Positions 47,554 through 58,900 of a stretch of 64,000 nt of DNA are shown in pieces (positions within the stretch are counted from its first letter, which is position 1; every line of letters starts with the position of its first letter). Source of the stretch: Pseudomonas parasichuanensis (GTDB lineage Bacteria; Pseudomonadota; Gammaproteobacteria; Pseudomonadales; Pseudomonadaceae); NCBI RefSeq assembly GCF_021601385.1, contig NZ_BQHO01000027.1, positions 28,212 to 92,211 on the forward strand. The letters run 5' to 3'. The notes below the pieces were generated by a model that saw only the letters and a list, made by a program, of their open reading frames with translations, ran no database searches and was not told the origin of the DNA. The position numbers were made by a program, and so were the translations under genes.

Positions 47554-48651
47554 ATGAAGAAATTGGGCAAGACGCTGCTGGCCGCCGCCCTGATGGGTGC
47601 CGTGGCGACCGCTGTTCAGGCTGATGACAAAGTGCTGCACGTCTACAACTGGTCGGACTACATCGCCCCGGACACCGTGGCCAACTTCGAGAAGCAGACC
47701 GGCATCAAGGTCGTCTACGACGTCTTCGACAGCAACGAAACCCTCGAAGCCAAGCTGCTGGCGGGCAAGTCGGGCTACGACATCGTGGTGCCGTCCAACA
47801 ACTTCCTGGCCAAGCAGATCAAGGCTGGCGTCTACCAGGAGCTGGACCGCTCCAAGCTGCCCAACTGGAAAAACCTCGACCCGGCCCTGCTCAAGGCCGT
47901 CGGCGATGCCAGCGACCCGGGCAACAAGTTCGCCTTCCCGTACATGTGGGGCTCCATCGGCATCGGCTACAACCCGGAGAAGGTCAAGGCCGCGCTGGGC
48001 GTGGACAAGATCGATTCGTGGGACGCCGTGTTCAAGCCTGAGAACATCGCCAAGCTCAAGAGCTGCGGCGTGAGCTTCCTCGATGCGCCGACCGAGATGA
48101 TCCCGGCCGCGCTGCACTACCTGGGCAAGCCAAGCGACAGCACCAAGAAGGAAGACCTGAAGGCCGCCGAGGACCTGTTCCTCAAGATTCGTCCTTCGAT
48201 CACCTACTTCCACTCCTCCAAGTACATCTCGGACCTGGCCAACGGCAACATCTGCGTGGCCGTGGGTTACTCGGGTGACCTGGAGCAGTCCAAGGCCCGT
48301 GCCCACGAGGCCGGCGACAAGGTCAAGCTGAGCTACACCATTCCTAAGGAAGGTGCCGGCACCTTCTACGACATGGTCGCCATTCCGAAGGACGCCGAGA
48401 ACGTCGAAGCGGCCTACAAGTTCATGGACTACCTGCTGCAACCGGAAGTGATGGCCGGCATTACCAATGCCGTGCGCTTCCCGAACGGCAACAAGGCGGC
48501 CACCCAGTTCGTGGACAAGGACATCACCAGCGACCCGGCCATCTACCCGTCCGATGAAGTGAAGGCTCAGCTGTACGCCATCAAGGCACCGGAGAAGTCT
48601 GCTCAGCGCGACATCACCCGTAGCTGGACCAAGATCAAGTCGGGCAAGTAA
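47554..48651 (+). CDS. spuD: putrescine-binding periplasmic protein
   Basis: The product is 365 residues from ATG 47554, preceded by TGGAG. Signal peptide [20 protein letters not shown], then the PotF/SpuD family opening [20 protein letters not shown]. Ligand-region residues include the WSDY pair and [20 protein letters not shown]. It delivers putrescine to the SpuFGH transporter. The paralogue spuE follows after a stem-loop. Confidence 0.95.
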   Translation: MKKLGKTLLAAALMGAVATAVQADDKVLHVYNWSDYIAPDTVANFEKQTGIKVVYDVFDSNETLEAKLLAGKSGYDIVVPSNNFLAKQIKAGVYQELDRSKLPNWKNLDPALLKAVGDASDPGNKFAFPYMWGSIGIGYNPEKVKAALGVDKIDSWDAVFKPENIAKLKSCGVSFLDAPTEMIPAALHYLGKPSDSTKKEDLKAAEDLFLKIRPSITYFHSSKYISDLANGNICVAVGYSGDLEQSKARAHEAGDKVKLSYTIPKEGAGTFYDMVAIPKDAENVEAAYKFMDYLLQPEVMAGITNAVRFPNGNKAATQFVDKDITSDPAIYPSDEVKAQLYAIKAPEKSAQRDITRSWTKIKSGK

Positions 48652-48665
48652 GCCCGATGCGGGAC

Positions 48666-48695
48666 CCTCTGGGCCGCGGCTTTGCGACCCAGAGG
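48666..48695. repeat. stem-loop after spuD
   Basis: CCTCTGGG (48666-48673) pairs perfectly with CCCAGAGG (48688-48695) over a 14-nt loop, starting 14 bp after the spuD stop. No T-run follows. Confidence 0.75.
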
Positions 48696-48712
48696 CAGCT
48701 TGAGGCAAATAA

Positions 48713-49906
<1,194 letters not shown>

Positions 49907-49917
49907 CAACAATCCAG

Positions 49918-49954
49918 GCCCGCCACGGCCCCTGAAGCAACAGGCCGTGTGGGC
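49918..49954. repeat. stem-loop between spuE and spuF
   Basis: The segment GCCCGCCACGGCC (49918-49930) pairs with GGCCGTGTGGGC (49943-49954) with one bulge. It is the third stem-loop of the spu operon, before the ATPase gene. Confidence 0.7.
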
Positions 49955-49981
49955 ATATAAATCTTGTTGGGAGTTTCACTC

Positions 49982-51124
49982 ATGGCAGTTGCCTCCGGTG
50001 CCTATAAGAAAGCCCTCGAGGGTGGCCAGCAACCCAAGCAGGTGCTGGTCAAGATCGACCGGGTCACGAAGAAGTTCGACGAAACCATAGCCGTGGACGA
50101 TGTGTCCCTGGAAATCCGCAAAGGCGAGATCTTCGCCCTGCTGGGTGGCTCCGGTTCCGGTAAATCGACCCTGCTGCGCATGCTCGCCGGCTTCGAGCGC
50201 CCGACCGAGGGGCGGATCTTCCTCGACGGTGTCGACATCACCGATATGCCGCCCTACGAGCGGCCGATCAACATGATGTTCCAGTCCTACGCGCTGTTCC
50301 CGCACATGACCGTGGCGCAGAACATCGCCTTCGGCCTGCAGCAGGACAAGATGCCCAAGGCCGAGATCGACGCCCGCGTGGCCGAGATGCTCAAGCTGGT
50401 GCACATGACCCAGTACGCCAAGCGCAAGCCGCACCAGCTGTCCGGTGGCCAGCGCCAGCGTGTGGCCCTGGCCCGTTCGCTGGCCAAGCGCCCCAAGCTG
50501 CTGCTGCTCGACGAACCGATGGGCGCGCTGGACAAGAAGCTGCGCTCGCAGATGCAGCTGGAGCTGGTCGAGATCATCGAGCGCGTGGGTGTGACCTGCG
50601 TGATGGTGACCCACGACCAGGAAGAGGCCATGACCATGGCCCAGCGCATTGCCATCATGCACCTGGGCTGGATTGCCCAGATCGGCAGCCCGATCGACAT
50701 CTACGAAACCCCGACCAGCCGCCTGGTCTGCGAGTTCATCGGCAACGTCAACCTGTTCGAAGGTGACGTGGTCGAAGACGCCGAGGGCCATGCGGTCATC
50801 GCCAGCCCTGAGCTGGAGCGCAAGATCTACGTCGGCCACGGCATCACCACCTCGGTGGAAGACAAGCACATCACCTACGCCCTGCGCCCGGAGAAACTGC
50901 TGGTCACCACCACCCAGCCAACCTGCGAGCACAACTGGTCGCGTGGCAAGGTGCACGACATCGCCTACCTCGGTGGCCACTCGGTGTTCTACGTCGAGCT
51001 GCCCAGCGGCAAGGTCGTGCAGTCGTTCGTCGCCAACGCCGAGCGTCAGGGCACCCGCCCTACCTGGGGTGACGAAGTGTACGTGTGGTGGGAAGACGAC
51101 AGCGGCGTGGTACTGCGGTCATGA
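49982..51124 (+). CDS. spuF: polyamine ABC transporter ATPase
   Basis: The product is 380 residues from ATG 49982. Walker A LLGGSGSGKSTLLRML, signature [17 protein letters not shown], Walker B LLLLDEPMGALDKK and the switch His in [14 protein letters not shown] are all intact. The C-terminal ~120 residues form the TOBE regulatory domain of PotA/PotG-type importers. It overlaps spuG by 4 bp. Confidence 0.96.
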   Translation: MAVASGAYKKALEGGQQPKQVLVKIDRVTKKFDETIAVDDVSLEIRKGEIFALLGGSGSGKSTLLRMLAGFERPTEGRIFLDGVDITDMPPYERPINMMFQSYALFPHMTVAQNIAFGLQQDKMPKAEIDARVAEMLKLVHMTQYAKRKPHQLSGGQRQRVALARSLAKRPKLLLLDEPMGALDKKLRSQMQLELVEIIERVGVTCVMVTHDQEEAMTMAQRIAIMHLGWIAQIGSPIDIYETPTSRLVCEFIGNVNLFEGDVVEDAEGHAVIASPELERKIYVGHGITTSVEDKHITYALRPEKLLVTTTQPTCEHNWSRGKVHDIAYLGGHSVFYVELPSGKVVQSFVANAERQGTRPTWGDEVYVWWEDDSGVVLRS

Positions 51125-52041
51125 AACTGCGCAAGCTCAAGCGAGCCTTCCAGCGCCTGACCCCGGAGGGGCGGCACCTGGTGATCGGCGTGCCGTTCAT
51201 CTGGCTGTTCCTGTTCTTCATGCTGCCGTTCTTCATCGTCTTGAAGATCAGCTTCGCCGAAGCCGACGTGGCGATCCCGCCGTACACCGAGATCTACACC
51301 TACCTCGAAGGCAAGGTGCAGCTGGTGCTGAACCTGGCCAACTACGGCCTGCTCACCGAAGACGAGCTGTACATCTCGGCCTACCTCGGTTCGTTGAAGG
51401 TCGCCCTGTTCAGCACCCTGCTGTGCCTGCTGATCGGCTACCCGATGGCCTATGCCATCTCCAAGGCCAAGAAGGAGTCGCAGACCGTCCTGCTGCTGCT
51501 GATCATGATGCCGACCTGGACCGCGATCCTGATCCGCGTCTACGCCTGGATGGGCATCCTCAGCAACAACGGGCTGCTCAACAGCTTCCTGCTGTGGCTG
51601 GGGCTGATCGACCAGCCGCTGCAGATCCTCAACACCAACCTGGCGGTGTACATCGGCGTGGTCTATTCGTACCTGCCGTTCATGATCCTGCCGCTGTACG
51701 CCAACCTGGTGAAGCACGACGAAAGCCTGCTTGAGGCAGCATCGGACCTGGGTTCGAGCACCTTCAACAGCTTCTGGAAGATCACCGTGCCGCTGTCCAA
51801 GAACGGCATCATCGCCGGCTGCATGCTGGTGTTCATCCCGGTGGTGGGCGAGTTCGTGATTCCTGAACTGCTCGGCGGCCCGGAAACCCTGATGATCGGC
51901 AAGGTGCTGTGGCAGGAGTTCTTCAACAACCGTGACTGGCCGGTAGCGTCCGCGCTGGCAGTGGTGATGCTGGCGATCCTGATCGTGCCCATCCTGCTGT
52001 TCAACCGCAGCCAGGCCAAAGAGATGGAGGGTCGGGCATGA
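51121..52041 (+). CDS. spuG: polyamine ABC transporter permease
   Basis: The product is 306 residues with six expected membrane helices. The coupling motif is EAASDLGSSTFNSFWKITVP. The start ATG 51121 overlaps the spuF stop (ATGA); the frame is open further upstream inside spuF but that is not real coding. PotH/PotB type; it pairs with SpuH. Confidence 0.95.
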   Translation: MKLRKLKRAFQRLTPEGRHLVIGVPFIWLFLFFMLPFFIVLKISFAEADVAIPPYTEIYTYLEGKVQLVLNLANYGLLTEDELYISAYLGSLKVALFSTLLCLLIGYPMAYAISKAKKESQTVLLLLIMMPTWTAILIRVYAWMGILSNNGLLNSFLLWLGLIDQPLQILNTNLAVYIGVVYSYLPFMILPLYANLVKHDESLLEAASDLGSSTFNSFWKITVPLSKNGIIAGCMLVFIPVVGEFVIPELLGGPETLMIGKVLWQEFFNNRDWPVASALAVVMLAILIVPILLFNRSQAKEMEGRA

Positions 52042-52931
52042 AACGCTTCAGTTTCTCCAACCTGATGCTGATCGTCGGCTTGCTGTTCATCTACCTGCCG
52101 ATGCTGATCCTGGTGATCTACTCGTTCAACGCCTCCAAGCTGGTGACGGTATGGGGCGGCTGGTCGGTGAAGTGGTACGTCGGCCTGCTCGACAACAGCC
52201 AGCTGATGGGCTCGGTGATGCGCTCGCTGGAGATCGCCTGCTACACGGCGGTCGCCGCCGTGGCGCTGGGCACCCTGGCGGCCTTCGTGCTGACCCGGGT
52301 CACCCGCTTCAAGGGCCGCACGCTGTTCGGTGGCCTGGTCACCGCGCCGCTGGTGATGCCCGAGGTGATCACCGGTCTGTCGCTGTTGCTGCTGTTCGTG
52401 GCCATGGCGCAGATGATCGGCTGGCCCCAGGAGCGTGGCATCGTCACCATCTGGATCGCCCACACCACGTTCTGCGCCGCCTATGTGGCGGTGGTGGTGT
52501 CGGCGCGCCTGCGTGAGCTGGACCTGTCGATCGAAGAAGCGGCCATGGACCTGGGTGCCAAGCCGTGGAAGGTGTTCTTCCTGATCACCATCCCGATGAT
52601 CGCGCCCTCGCTGGCGGCGGGCGGCATGATGTCGTTCGCCCTGTCGCTGGATGATCTGGTGCTGGCGAGCTTCGTGTCCGGCCCTGGCTCGACCACGCTG
52701 CCGATGGAAGTGTTCTCGGCCGTGCGCCTGGGGGTCAAGCCCGAGATCAACGCCGTGGCCAGCCTGATCCTGCTGTCGGTGTCGCTGGTGACCTTCATGG
52801 TCTGGTACTTCAGCCGCCGTGCTGAAGAGCACCGCCGCAAGGCGATCCAGCAGGCGATCGAGGAAGGCGCTGCGGCCAACGTTTCGCAGCCGCAGGTGCG
52901 TCGCCCGTCACAGGCCACCGCTCAGGCTTGA
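52038..52931 (+). CDS. spuH: polyamine ABC transporter permease
   Basis: The product is 297 residues with six membrane helices starting FSNLMLIVGLLFIYLPMLIL and coupling motif EEAAMDLGAKPWKVFFLITIP. PotI/PotC type. The Gln/Ala-rich cytosolic tail of ~30 residues is longer than the E. coli protein. It overlaps spuG by 4 bp and ends the operon; a REP pair follows. Confidence 0.95.
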   Translation: MKRFSFSNLMLIVGLLFIYLPMLILVIYSFNASKLVTVWGGWSVKWYVGLLDNSQLMGSVMRSLEIACYTAVAAVALGTLAAFVLTRVTRFKGRTLFGGLVTAPLVMPEVITGLSLLLLFVAMAQMIGWPQERGIVTIWIAHTTFCAAYVAVVVSARLRELDLSIEEAAMDLGAKPWKVFFLITIPMIAPSLAAGGMMSFALSLDDLVLASFVSGPGSTTLPMEVFSAVRLGVKPEINAVASLILLSVSLVTFMVWYFSRRAEEHRRKAIQQAIEEGAAANVSQPQVRRPSQATAQA

Positions 52932-52934
52932 GGC

Positions 52935-53020
52935 CATTCGCGAGTAAACTCGCTCCCACAGGTACAGCGCACATCTTGAGTGCGGTGCTAGCCCTGTGGG
53001 AGCGGGTTCACCCGCGAATG
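52935..53020. repeat. paired REP element on the 3' side of the transposase gene
   Basis: Inverted units at about 52935-52962 and 52993-53020 (GGGAGCGGGTTCACCCGCGA type) with a few mismatches. It directly follows spuH and lies 14 bp from the stop of the REP-associated transposase gene. Confidence 0.85.
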
Positions 53021-53033
53021 CCCCGGCATAGGT

Positions 53034-53495
53034 TCAAAGCCAGACCGCATCCCAATGCGGATACTCCCTGACACTTCCCACCAGCCCAGCCCGCAATGGA
53101 TTGGCAACGATGTACCTGGCAACCCACTTCACATCCTCTTCCCTGCGTAGCGCTCTGTCCTGATAGCCGGCCTGCCATACCGGGTGCTGTTCAACTCCCG
53201 CCTTATGCAAGGCAAGGCTCGAGCGTGATTTGAATCTGCGCATCAACGTGGCAAGCGTCGCCGACTGCAGTTCGATGAGCCAATGCAGATGGTCCGGCAT
53301 GACTACCCACGCCAGCGATTGGCAGGATTGTTCTTGATCAGCCTTGCGCAGCTCGTTGATGACGAGCCGGGCACTGTTGAAATCAATGAACAGTGGTTCG
53401 CGTTGGTGGGTGATGGTGGTCAGCAAATAAATCCTGCCAGGTTCTGAGAACCGTCCTCGGCGAAGCAGATACGACTGGGCCAGGGGCATGAGCAT
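53034..53495 (-). CDS. REP-associated tyrosine transposase (RAYT)
   Basis: The product is 153 residues from ATG 53495 (MLMPLAQSYLLRRGRFSEPG, the usual family start); the frame is open to an ATG at 53588. The metal-binding HxH is in VVMPDHLHWLIEL and the nucleophilic tyrosine in AGYQDRALRREED, followed by RYIVANPLRAGLVG. RAYTs are single-copy, domesticated Y1/HUH transposase relatives thought to spread REP elements. Paired REPs flank the gene on both sides, as expected. All key residues are intact. Confidence 0.92.
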   Translation of the reverse strand: MLMPLAQSYLLRRGRFSEPGRIYLLTTITHQREPLFIDFNSARLVINELRKADQEQSCQSLAWVVMPDHLHWLIELQSATLATLMRRFKSRSSLALHKAGVEQHPVWQAGYQDRALRREEDVKWVARYIVANPLRAGLVGSVREYPHWDAVWL

Positions 53496-53599
53496 CGTCC
53501 TTGAACATATGTTTCCTGTGAACATCAGTGGAGTGCCTGGAAACTCACCGCGGCTGACGATTTCTGAATATGGCAGCGATTTCGACAAACCTAGCCGGA

Positions 53600-53690
53600 C
53601 CCTGTGGGAGCGGCTTTAGCCGCGAACACCGGCGAAGCCGGTGCCATATACCGCGTTGCCTGCTTCGCGGGTAAACCCGCTCCCACCGGG
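53600..53690. repeat. hybrid REP pair on the 5' side of the transposase gene
   Basis: The left unit is GGGAGCGGCTTTAGCCGCGA (from ~53600), the right unit belongs to the sister type CGCGGGTAAACCCGCTCCCA (to ~53690). The two arms come from different REP subfamilies, with an internal hairpin CACCGGCGAAGCCGGTG. Confidence 0.85.
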
Positions 53691-53778
53691 ATATTGATGC
53701 CTCGCCAAGCCGTTTGCGGTTCCCTGATCTACGCTTTCAACGCATCCCACCCCCCATTCGTTGAAGGAAGGAGCCTGC

Positions 53779-54867
53779 ATGACGGTAAGACGTCCGCCGA
53801 TGGTCGTGTGCCTGGGGCTGCTGTTGACGCTGTCGGGCTGTGGCACGGAAGAAAGCCCGCCCGCCTTGCCCCGGGTTGGCGTACAGCAGGTGCAGCCCAC
53901 CGATTTCGCCGCCAGGGTCACCCTGACCGGCGACGTCCAGGCCCGTGTGCAGACCGACCTGTCCTTCCGCGTGGGCGGCAAGATCATCGCCCGCAGCGTT
54001 GACGTGGGCGACCACGTCAAGGCCAACCAGGTGCTGGCGCGCCTGGACCCCAAAGACTTGCAGAACACCGTCGACTCGGCCAAGGCCGAGGTGTTCGCCG
54101 AGCAGGCGCGGGTCACCCAGACCAGCGCCGCGTTCATCCGCCAGCAAAAGCTGCTGCCCAAGGGCTACACCAGCCAGAGCGAATACGACTCGGCCGAGGC
54201 CTCCCTGCGCAGCGCCCAAAGCGCCCTCAAGGCCGCCCAGGCACAGCTGGCCAATGCCAACGAACAACTCAGCTACACCGCGCTGGTGTCCGAGGCCGAT
54301 GGCGTTATCACCACGCGCCAGGCCGAGGTCGGCCAGGTGGTGCAGGCGACCCAGCCGATCTTCGGCCTGGCGGTCGATGGCGATCGCGATGCGGTGTTCA
54401 ACGTGTACGAGTCTCTGCTGTTGGCGCCCCATAACGACGACGGGGTGGTGGTCAGCCTGTTGGACAACCCGCAGATCAAGGCCGATGGGCGCGTGCGTGA
54501 AATCACCCCGACCGTGTCCGTGCAAAGCGGCACGGTGCAGATCAAGGTGGCCCTGCGCAATGTACCGGCTGGCATGCAACTGGGCTCGCCGGTGAGCGCC
54601 ACGGGTAAACCCCAGGGGCGCCCAAGCATCGAGCTGCCGTGGGCGGCACTGACCAAGGCCCTGAGCGAGCCGGCGGTGTGGGTAGTAGGCGAGGGCGACA
54701 AGGTCGAACTGCGCAAGGTCCAGGTGGCCCGCTACCTCACCGGCAAGGTGGTGATCGCCGACGGCATCGAGGGTGGCGAAACCGTGGTGGTCAGCGGCGG
54801 GCAACTGCTGCACCCCGGCATGCAGGTGGAGAAGGTCGACGCCAACAAGGGAGGGGCCGCACCATGA
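53779..54867 (+). CDS. triA: RND efflux adaptor lipoprotein (TriA-type)
   Basis: The product is 362 residues from ATG 53779 with a GGAAGGA site. Lipoprotein signal with the lipobox LLTLSGC near residue 21. The adaptor plan follows: lipoyl half FRVGGKIIARSVDVGDHVKA, coiled coil (~80-160, KAAQAQLANANEQL), second lipoyl half VSEADGVITTRQAEVGQVVQ and beta-barrel. It is the first of two adaptors in a triABC-like operon; the P. aeruginosa system exports triclosan and needs both adaptors. It overlaps triB by 4 bp. Confidence 0.88.
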   Translation: MTVRRPPMVVCLGLLLTLSGCGTEESPPALPRVGVQQVQPTDFAARVTLTGDVQARVQTDLSFRVGGKIIARSVDVGDHVKANQVLARLDPKDLQNTVDSAKAEVFAEQARVTQTSAAFIRQQKLLPKGYTSQSEYDSAEASLRSAQSALKAAQAQLANANEQLSYTALVSEADGVITTRQAEVGQVVQATQPIFGLAVDGDRDAVFNVYESLLLAPHNDDGVVVSLLDNPQIKADGRVREITPTVSVQSGTVQIKVALRNVPAGMQLGSPVSATGKPQGRPSIELPWAALTKALSEPAVWVVGEGDKVELRKVQVARYLTGKVVIADGIEGGETVVVSGGQLLHPGMQVEKVDANKGGAAP

Positions 54868-55931
54868 AGCGCCTGTTGCTGGTCCTGTCCGCCGGCGCCT
54901 TGCTGAGCGGCTGCGGGGATTCAGAACCCCCCATCGAGATGGTCCGCCCGGTGCTGTCGACCCTGGTCGAGCCCCAGGTGCAATCGCAGCTGGGCCGCTT
55001 TGCCGGCAGCATCCAGGCGCGCTTCGAAAGTACCCTGGGCTTTCGTGTGTCCGGGCGTATCGCCCGGCGCTGGCTGGATGTCGGCGCCCGGGTGAAGCCC
55101 GGCGACACCCTGGCCACCCTCGACCCCACCGATCAACAGAACCAGCTGCGCGCCGCCGAAGGCGACCTGGCCAAGGTCCAGGCGCAATGGATCAACGCCC
55201 AGGCCGATGCCCGCCGCCAGCAGCAACTGTACGACCGTGGCGTCGGTGCCCAGGCCCAACTGGATATCGCCCAGACCAACCTCAAGACCACCAGCGCCTC
55301 GCTCGAGCAAGCACGCTCGGCGGTCAACCAGGCCCGCGACCAGCTCGGCTACAGCACCCTGCGCACCGACCACGCCGCGGTGGTTACCGCTTGGCAGGCC
55401 GAGGCCGGGCAGACGGTGAGTGCTGGCCAGGCGGTGGTCACCCTGGCCCGGCCCGACGTCAAGGAGGCGGTGATCGACCTGCCGATCGCCCTGGCCGAAC
55501 AGTTGAGCAAAGACCTGACCTTCACCGTGGCCTCGCAGCTCGACCCGAGCATCAGCACCACCGCCACCCTGCGCGAACTGGAGCCCCAGGCCGACGCCAC
55601 CACCCGTACCCGGCGTGCCCGGCTGACCCTGGCCAGCACCCCGGATGCCTTCCACCTGGGCACCTCGATCAGCGTCACCCTGTCTTCGGCGGTGACGCCG
55701 CGCAGCGAACTGCCCGCCACAGCCTTGCTCGAACGCGACGGCAAGACCCAGGTCTGGGTGGTCGACCCGCAACAGAAAACCGTGGCTGCCCGTGACGTCC
55801 AACTGCAGCAGCGCAGCCCCGAGCGTATTGTCCTGGCGTCCGGCGTGCAGCCCGGCGAGCGGGTGGTCACCGCCGGGGTCAACAGCCTGAAACCTGGCCA
55901 GAAGGTCACCTTCGACGAGGAAGGACAATGA
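54864..55931 (+). CDS. triB: RND efflux adaptor lipoprotein (TriB-type)
   Basis: The product is 355 residues from ATG 54864; the longer open frame inside triA is an artefact. Lipobox ALLSGC near residue 16, lipoyl half FRVSGRIARRWLDVGARVKP, coiled coil with QQQLYDRGVGAQAQLDIAQT and second half LRTDHAAVVTAWQAEAGQTV. It overlaps both neighbours by 4 bp, so equal synthesis of the two adaptors is likely. Confidence 0.88.
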   Translation: MKRLLLVLSAGALLSGCGDSEPPIEMVRPVLSTLVEPQVQSQLGRFAGSIQARFESTLGFRVSGRIARRWLDVGARVKPGDTLATLDPTDQQNQLRAAEGDLAKVQAQWINAQADARRQQQLYDRGVGAQAQLDIAQTNLKTTSASLEQARSAVNQARDQLGYSTLRTDHAAVVTAWQAEAGQTVSAGQAVVTLARPDVKEAVIDLPIALAEQLSKDLTFTVASQLDPSISTTATLRELEPQADATTRTRRARLTLASTPDAFHLGTSISVTLSSAVTPRSELPATALLERDGKTQVWVVDPQQKTVAARDVQLQQRSPERIVLASGVQPGERVVTAGVNSLKPGQKVTFDEEGQ

Positions 55932-58900
55932 AAGGAAGTTTCAACCTGTCCGAATGGGCGCTGCGCCATCAATCCTTCGTCTGGTACCTGATGTTCGTTG
56001 GCGTGCTGATGGGGATCTTTTCCTACTTCAACCTCGGCCGTGAGGAAGACCCGTCGTTCACCATCAAGACCATGGTGATCCAGACCCGCTGGCCCGGCGC
56101 GACCCAGGACGAGACCCTGTACCAGGTCACCGACCGCATCGAGAAGAAGCTCGAAGAGCTCGACTCGCTCGACTACACCAAAAGCTACACCCGCCCCGGC
56201 GAGTCCACGGTCTACGTCAACCTGCGCGACACCACCAAGGCCAAGGACATCCCCGAGATCTGGTACCAGGTGCGCAAGAAGATCCAGGACATCCGTGGCC
56301 AGTTCCCCCAGGGGATCCAGGGCCCCGCCTTCAACGACGAATTCGGCGACGTGTTCGGCTCTATCTATGCCTTCACCGCCGACGGCCTGACCATGCGCCA
56401 GTTGCGCGACTACGTGGAGCAGGCCCGGGCCGAGGTGCGCGATGTGCCGAACATCGGCAAGATCGAGCTGATCGGCACCCAGGACGAAGTGCTCTACCTC
56501 AACTTCTCCACCCGCAAGCTGGCCGCGCTGGGCATCGACCAGCGCCAGGTCATGCAGGCCTTGCAGGCGCAGAACGCGGTGACCCCCGCCGGAATGATCG
56601 AGGCCGGGCCGGAGCGCATCTCGGTGCGCACCACCGGGCAGTTCGCCTCGGAAAAAGACCTGGAAACCGTCAACCTGCGCATCAACGACCGCTTCTTCCG
56701 CCTGGCCGACATCGCCGAGATCGAGCGCGGCTACACCGACCCGCCCACATCGATGTTCCGCTTCAACGGCCAGCCCGCCATCGGCCTGGCCATCGGCATG
56801 AAGGCCGGTGGCAACATCCAGGTGTTCGGCGCGGCGCTGAAGAAGAAGATGGACAGCGTGGTCAACGACCTGCCGGTGGGCGTCGGCGTGCACACCGTGT
56901 CGGACCAGGCGGTGGTGGTGAAGGAAGCGGTCGGCGGCTTCACCAGCGCGCTGTTCGAGGCCGTGGTGATCGTGCTGGCGGTGAGCTTTGTCAGCCTCGG
57001 CGTGCGCGCCGGGCTGGTGGTGGCCTGCTCGATCCCGCTGGTGCTGGCCATGGTCTTCGTGTTCATGGAGTACAGCGACATCACCATGCAGCGGATCTCC
57101 CTGGGCGCGCTGATCATTGCCCTGGGGTTGCTGGTGGACGATGCGATGATCACCGTCGAGGTGATGGTCACGCGGCTGGAAATGGGTGAGACCAAGGAGC
57201 AGGCGGCCACATTCGCCTACACCTCGACGGCCTTCCCGATGCTCACCGGCACCCTGGTGACCGTGGCCGGCTTCGTGCCTATCGGCCTCAACGCCAGCTC
57301 GGCAGGCGAGTACACCTACACGCTGTTCGCGGTGATCGCCGTGGCCCTGATCGTGTCGTGGGTGGTGGCGGTGCTGTTCGCCCCGGTGCTTGGCGTGCAT
57401 ATTCTCGACAGCAGCAAGCTCAAGCCCCACGAGGCCGAGCCGGGGCGCGTCGGCCGGGCGTTCGAGGGCGGCCTGTTGTGGTGCATGCGCAACCGCTGGC
57501 TGACCATCATCGGCACCATCGTCCTGTTCGGCCTGTCGATGTTCTGCATGCGCTTCGTGCAGAACCAGTTCTTCCCGTCGTCCGATCGCCCGGAAATCCT
57601 CGTCGACCTCAACCTGCCGCAGAACGCCTCGATCGAGGAAACCCGCAAGGTGGTCGACCGCCTGGAGGCGCGGATCAAGGACGACCCTGACCTGGTGCGC
57701 TGGAGCACTTACATCGGCCAGGGTGCGATCCGCTTCTACCTGCCCCTCGACCAGCAGTTGCAGAACCCCTACTACGCCCAGCTGGTGATCGTCAGCAAAG
57801 GCTTCGAAGAGCGCCAGGGCATGATGGATCGCCTGCAGAAGCTGCTGCGCGAGGAGTTCGTCGGCGTCGGCACCAACGTGCAGTCGCTGGAAATGGGCCC
57901 GCCGGTAGGCCGGCCGATCCAGTACCGGGTCAGCGGCAAGGACATCGACCAGGTGCGCAAGCACGCCATCGACCTGGCCACGCTGCTCGATGAAAACGAC
58001 CATATCGGCGAGATGATCTACGACTGGAACGAGCCCGGTAAGGTGCTGCGCGTCGAGATCGCCCAGGACAAGGCGCGCCAGCTGGGCCTGTCGTCCGAGG
58101 ACGTGGCCAACGTGATGAACAGCATCGTCAGCGGCGTGCCCATCACCCAGGTCAACGACAACATCTACCTGGTCAACGTGGTCGCCCGCGCCGAGGACAG
58201 CGAGCGCGGCTCGCCCGACACCTTGCAGAACCTGCAGATCGTCAACCCCAGTGGCGTCTCGATCCCGCTGCTGGCCTTCGCCACCGTGCGCTACGAGCAG
58301 GAGCAGCCGCTGGTGTGGCGGCGCGACCGCAAACCGACCATCACCATCAAGGCCTCGGTCAATGGCGATATCCAGCCCACCGACCTGGTGGCCGAGTTGA
58401 AACCGAAGATCGACGCGTTCGCCAGCAAGCTGCCGGTGGGCTATGAAGTGCAGACCGGCGGCACGGTGGAGGAGAGCGGCAAGGCCCAGGGGCCGATTGC
58501 CAAGGTGATCCCGCTGATGCTGTTCCTCATGGCGACCTTCCTGATGATCCAGCTGCACAGCGTGCAGAAGCTGTTCCTGGTGGTCAGCGTGGCGCCGCTG
58601 GGGCTGATCGGCGTGGTCGTGGCGCTGGTGCCCACCGGCACGCCCATGGGCTTCGTGGCGATCCTCGGGATCCTCGCCCTGGCCGGCATCATCATCCGCA
58701 ACTCGGTGATCCTGGTGACCCAGATCGACGAGTTCGAGGAGCAGGGCCTGTCGCCCTGGGATGCGGTACTGGAAGCCACCAACCACCGCCGGCGGCCGAT
58801 CCTGCTGACGGCGGCGGCGGCCAGCCTGGGCATGCTGCCGATTGCCCGCGAGGTGTTCTGGGGGCCGATGGCCTACGCCATGATCGGCGGCATCATCAGT

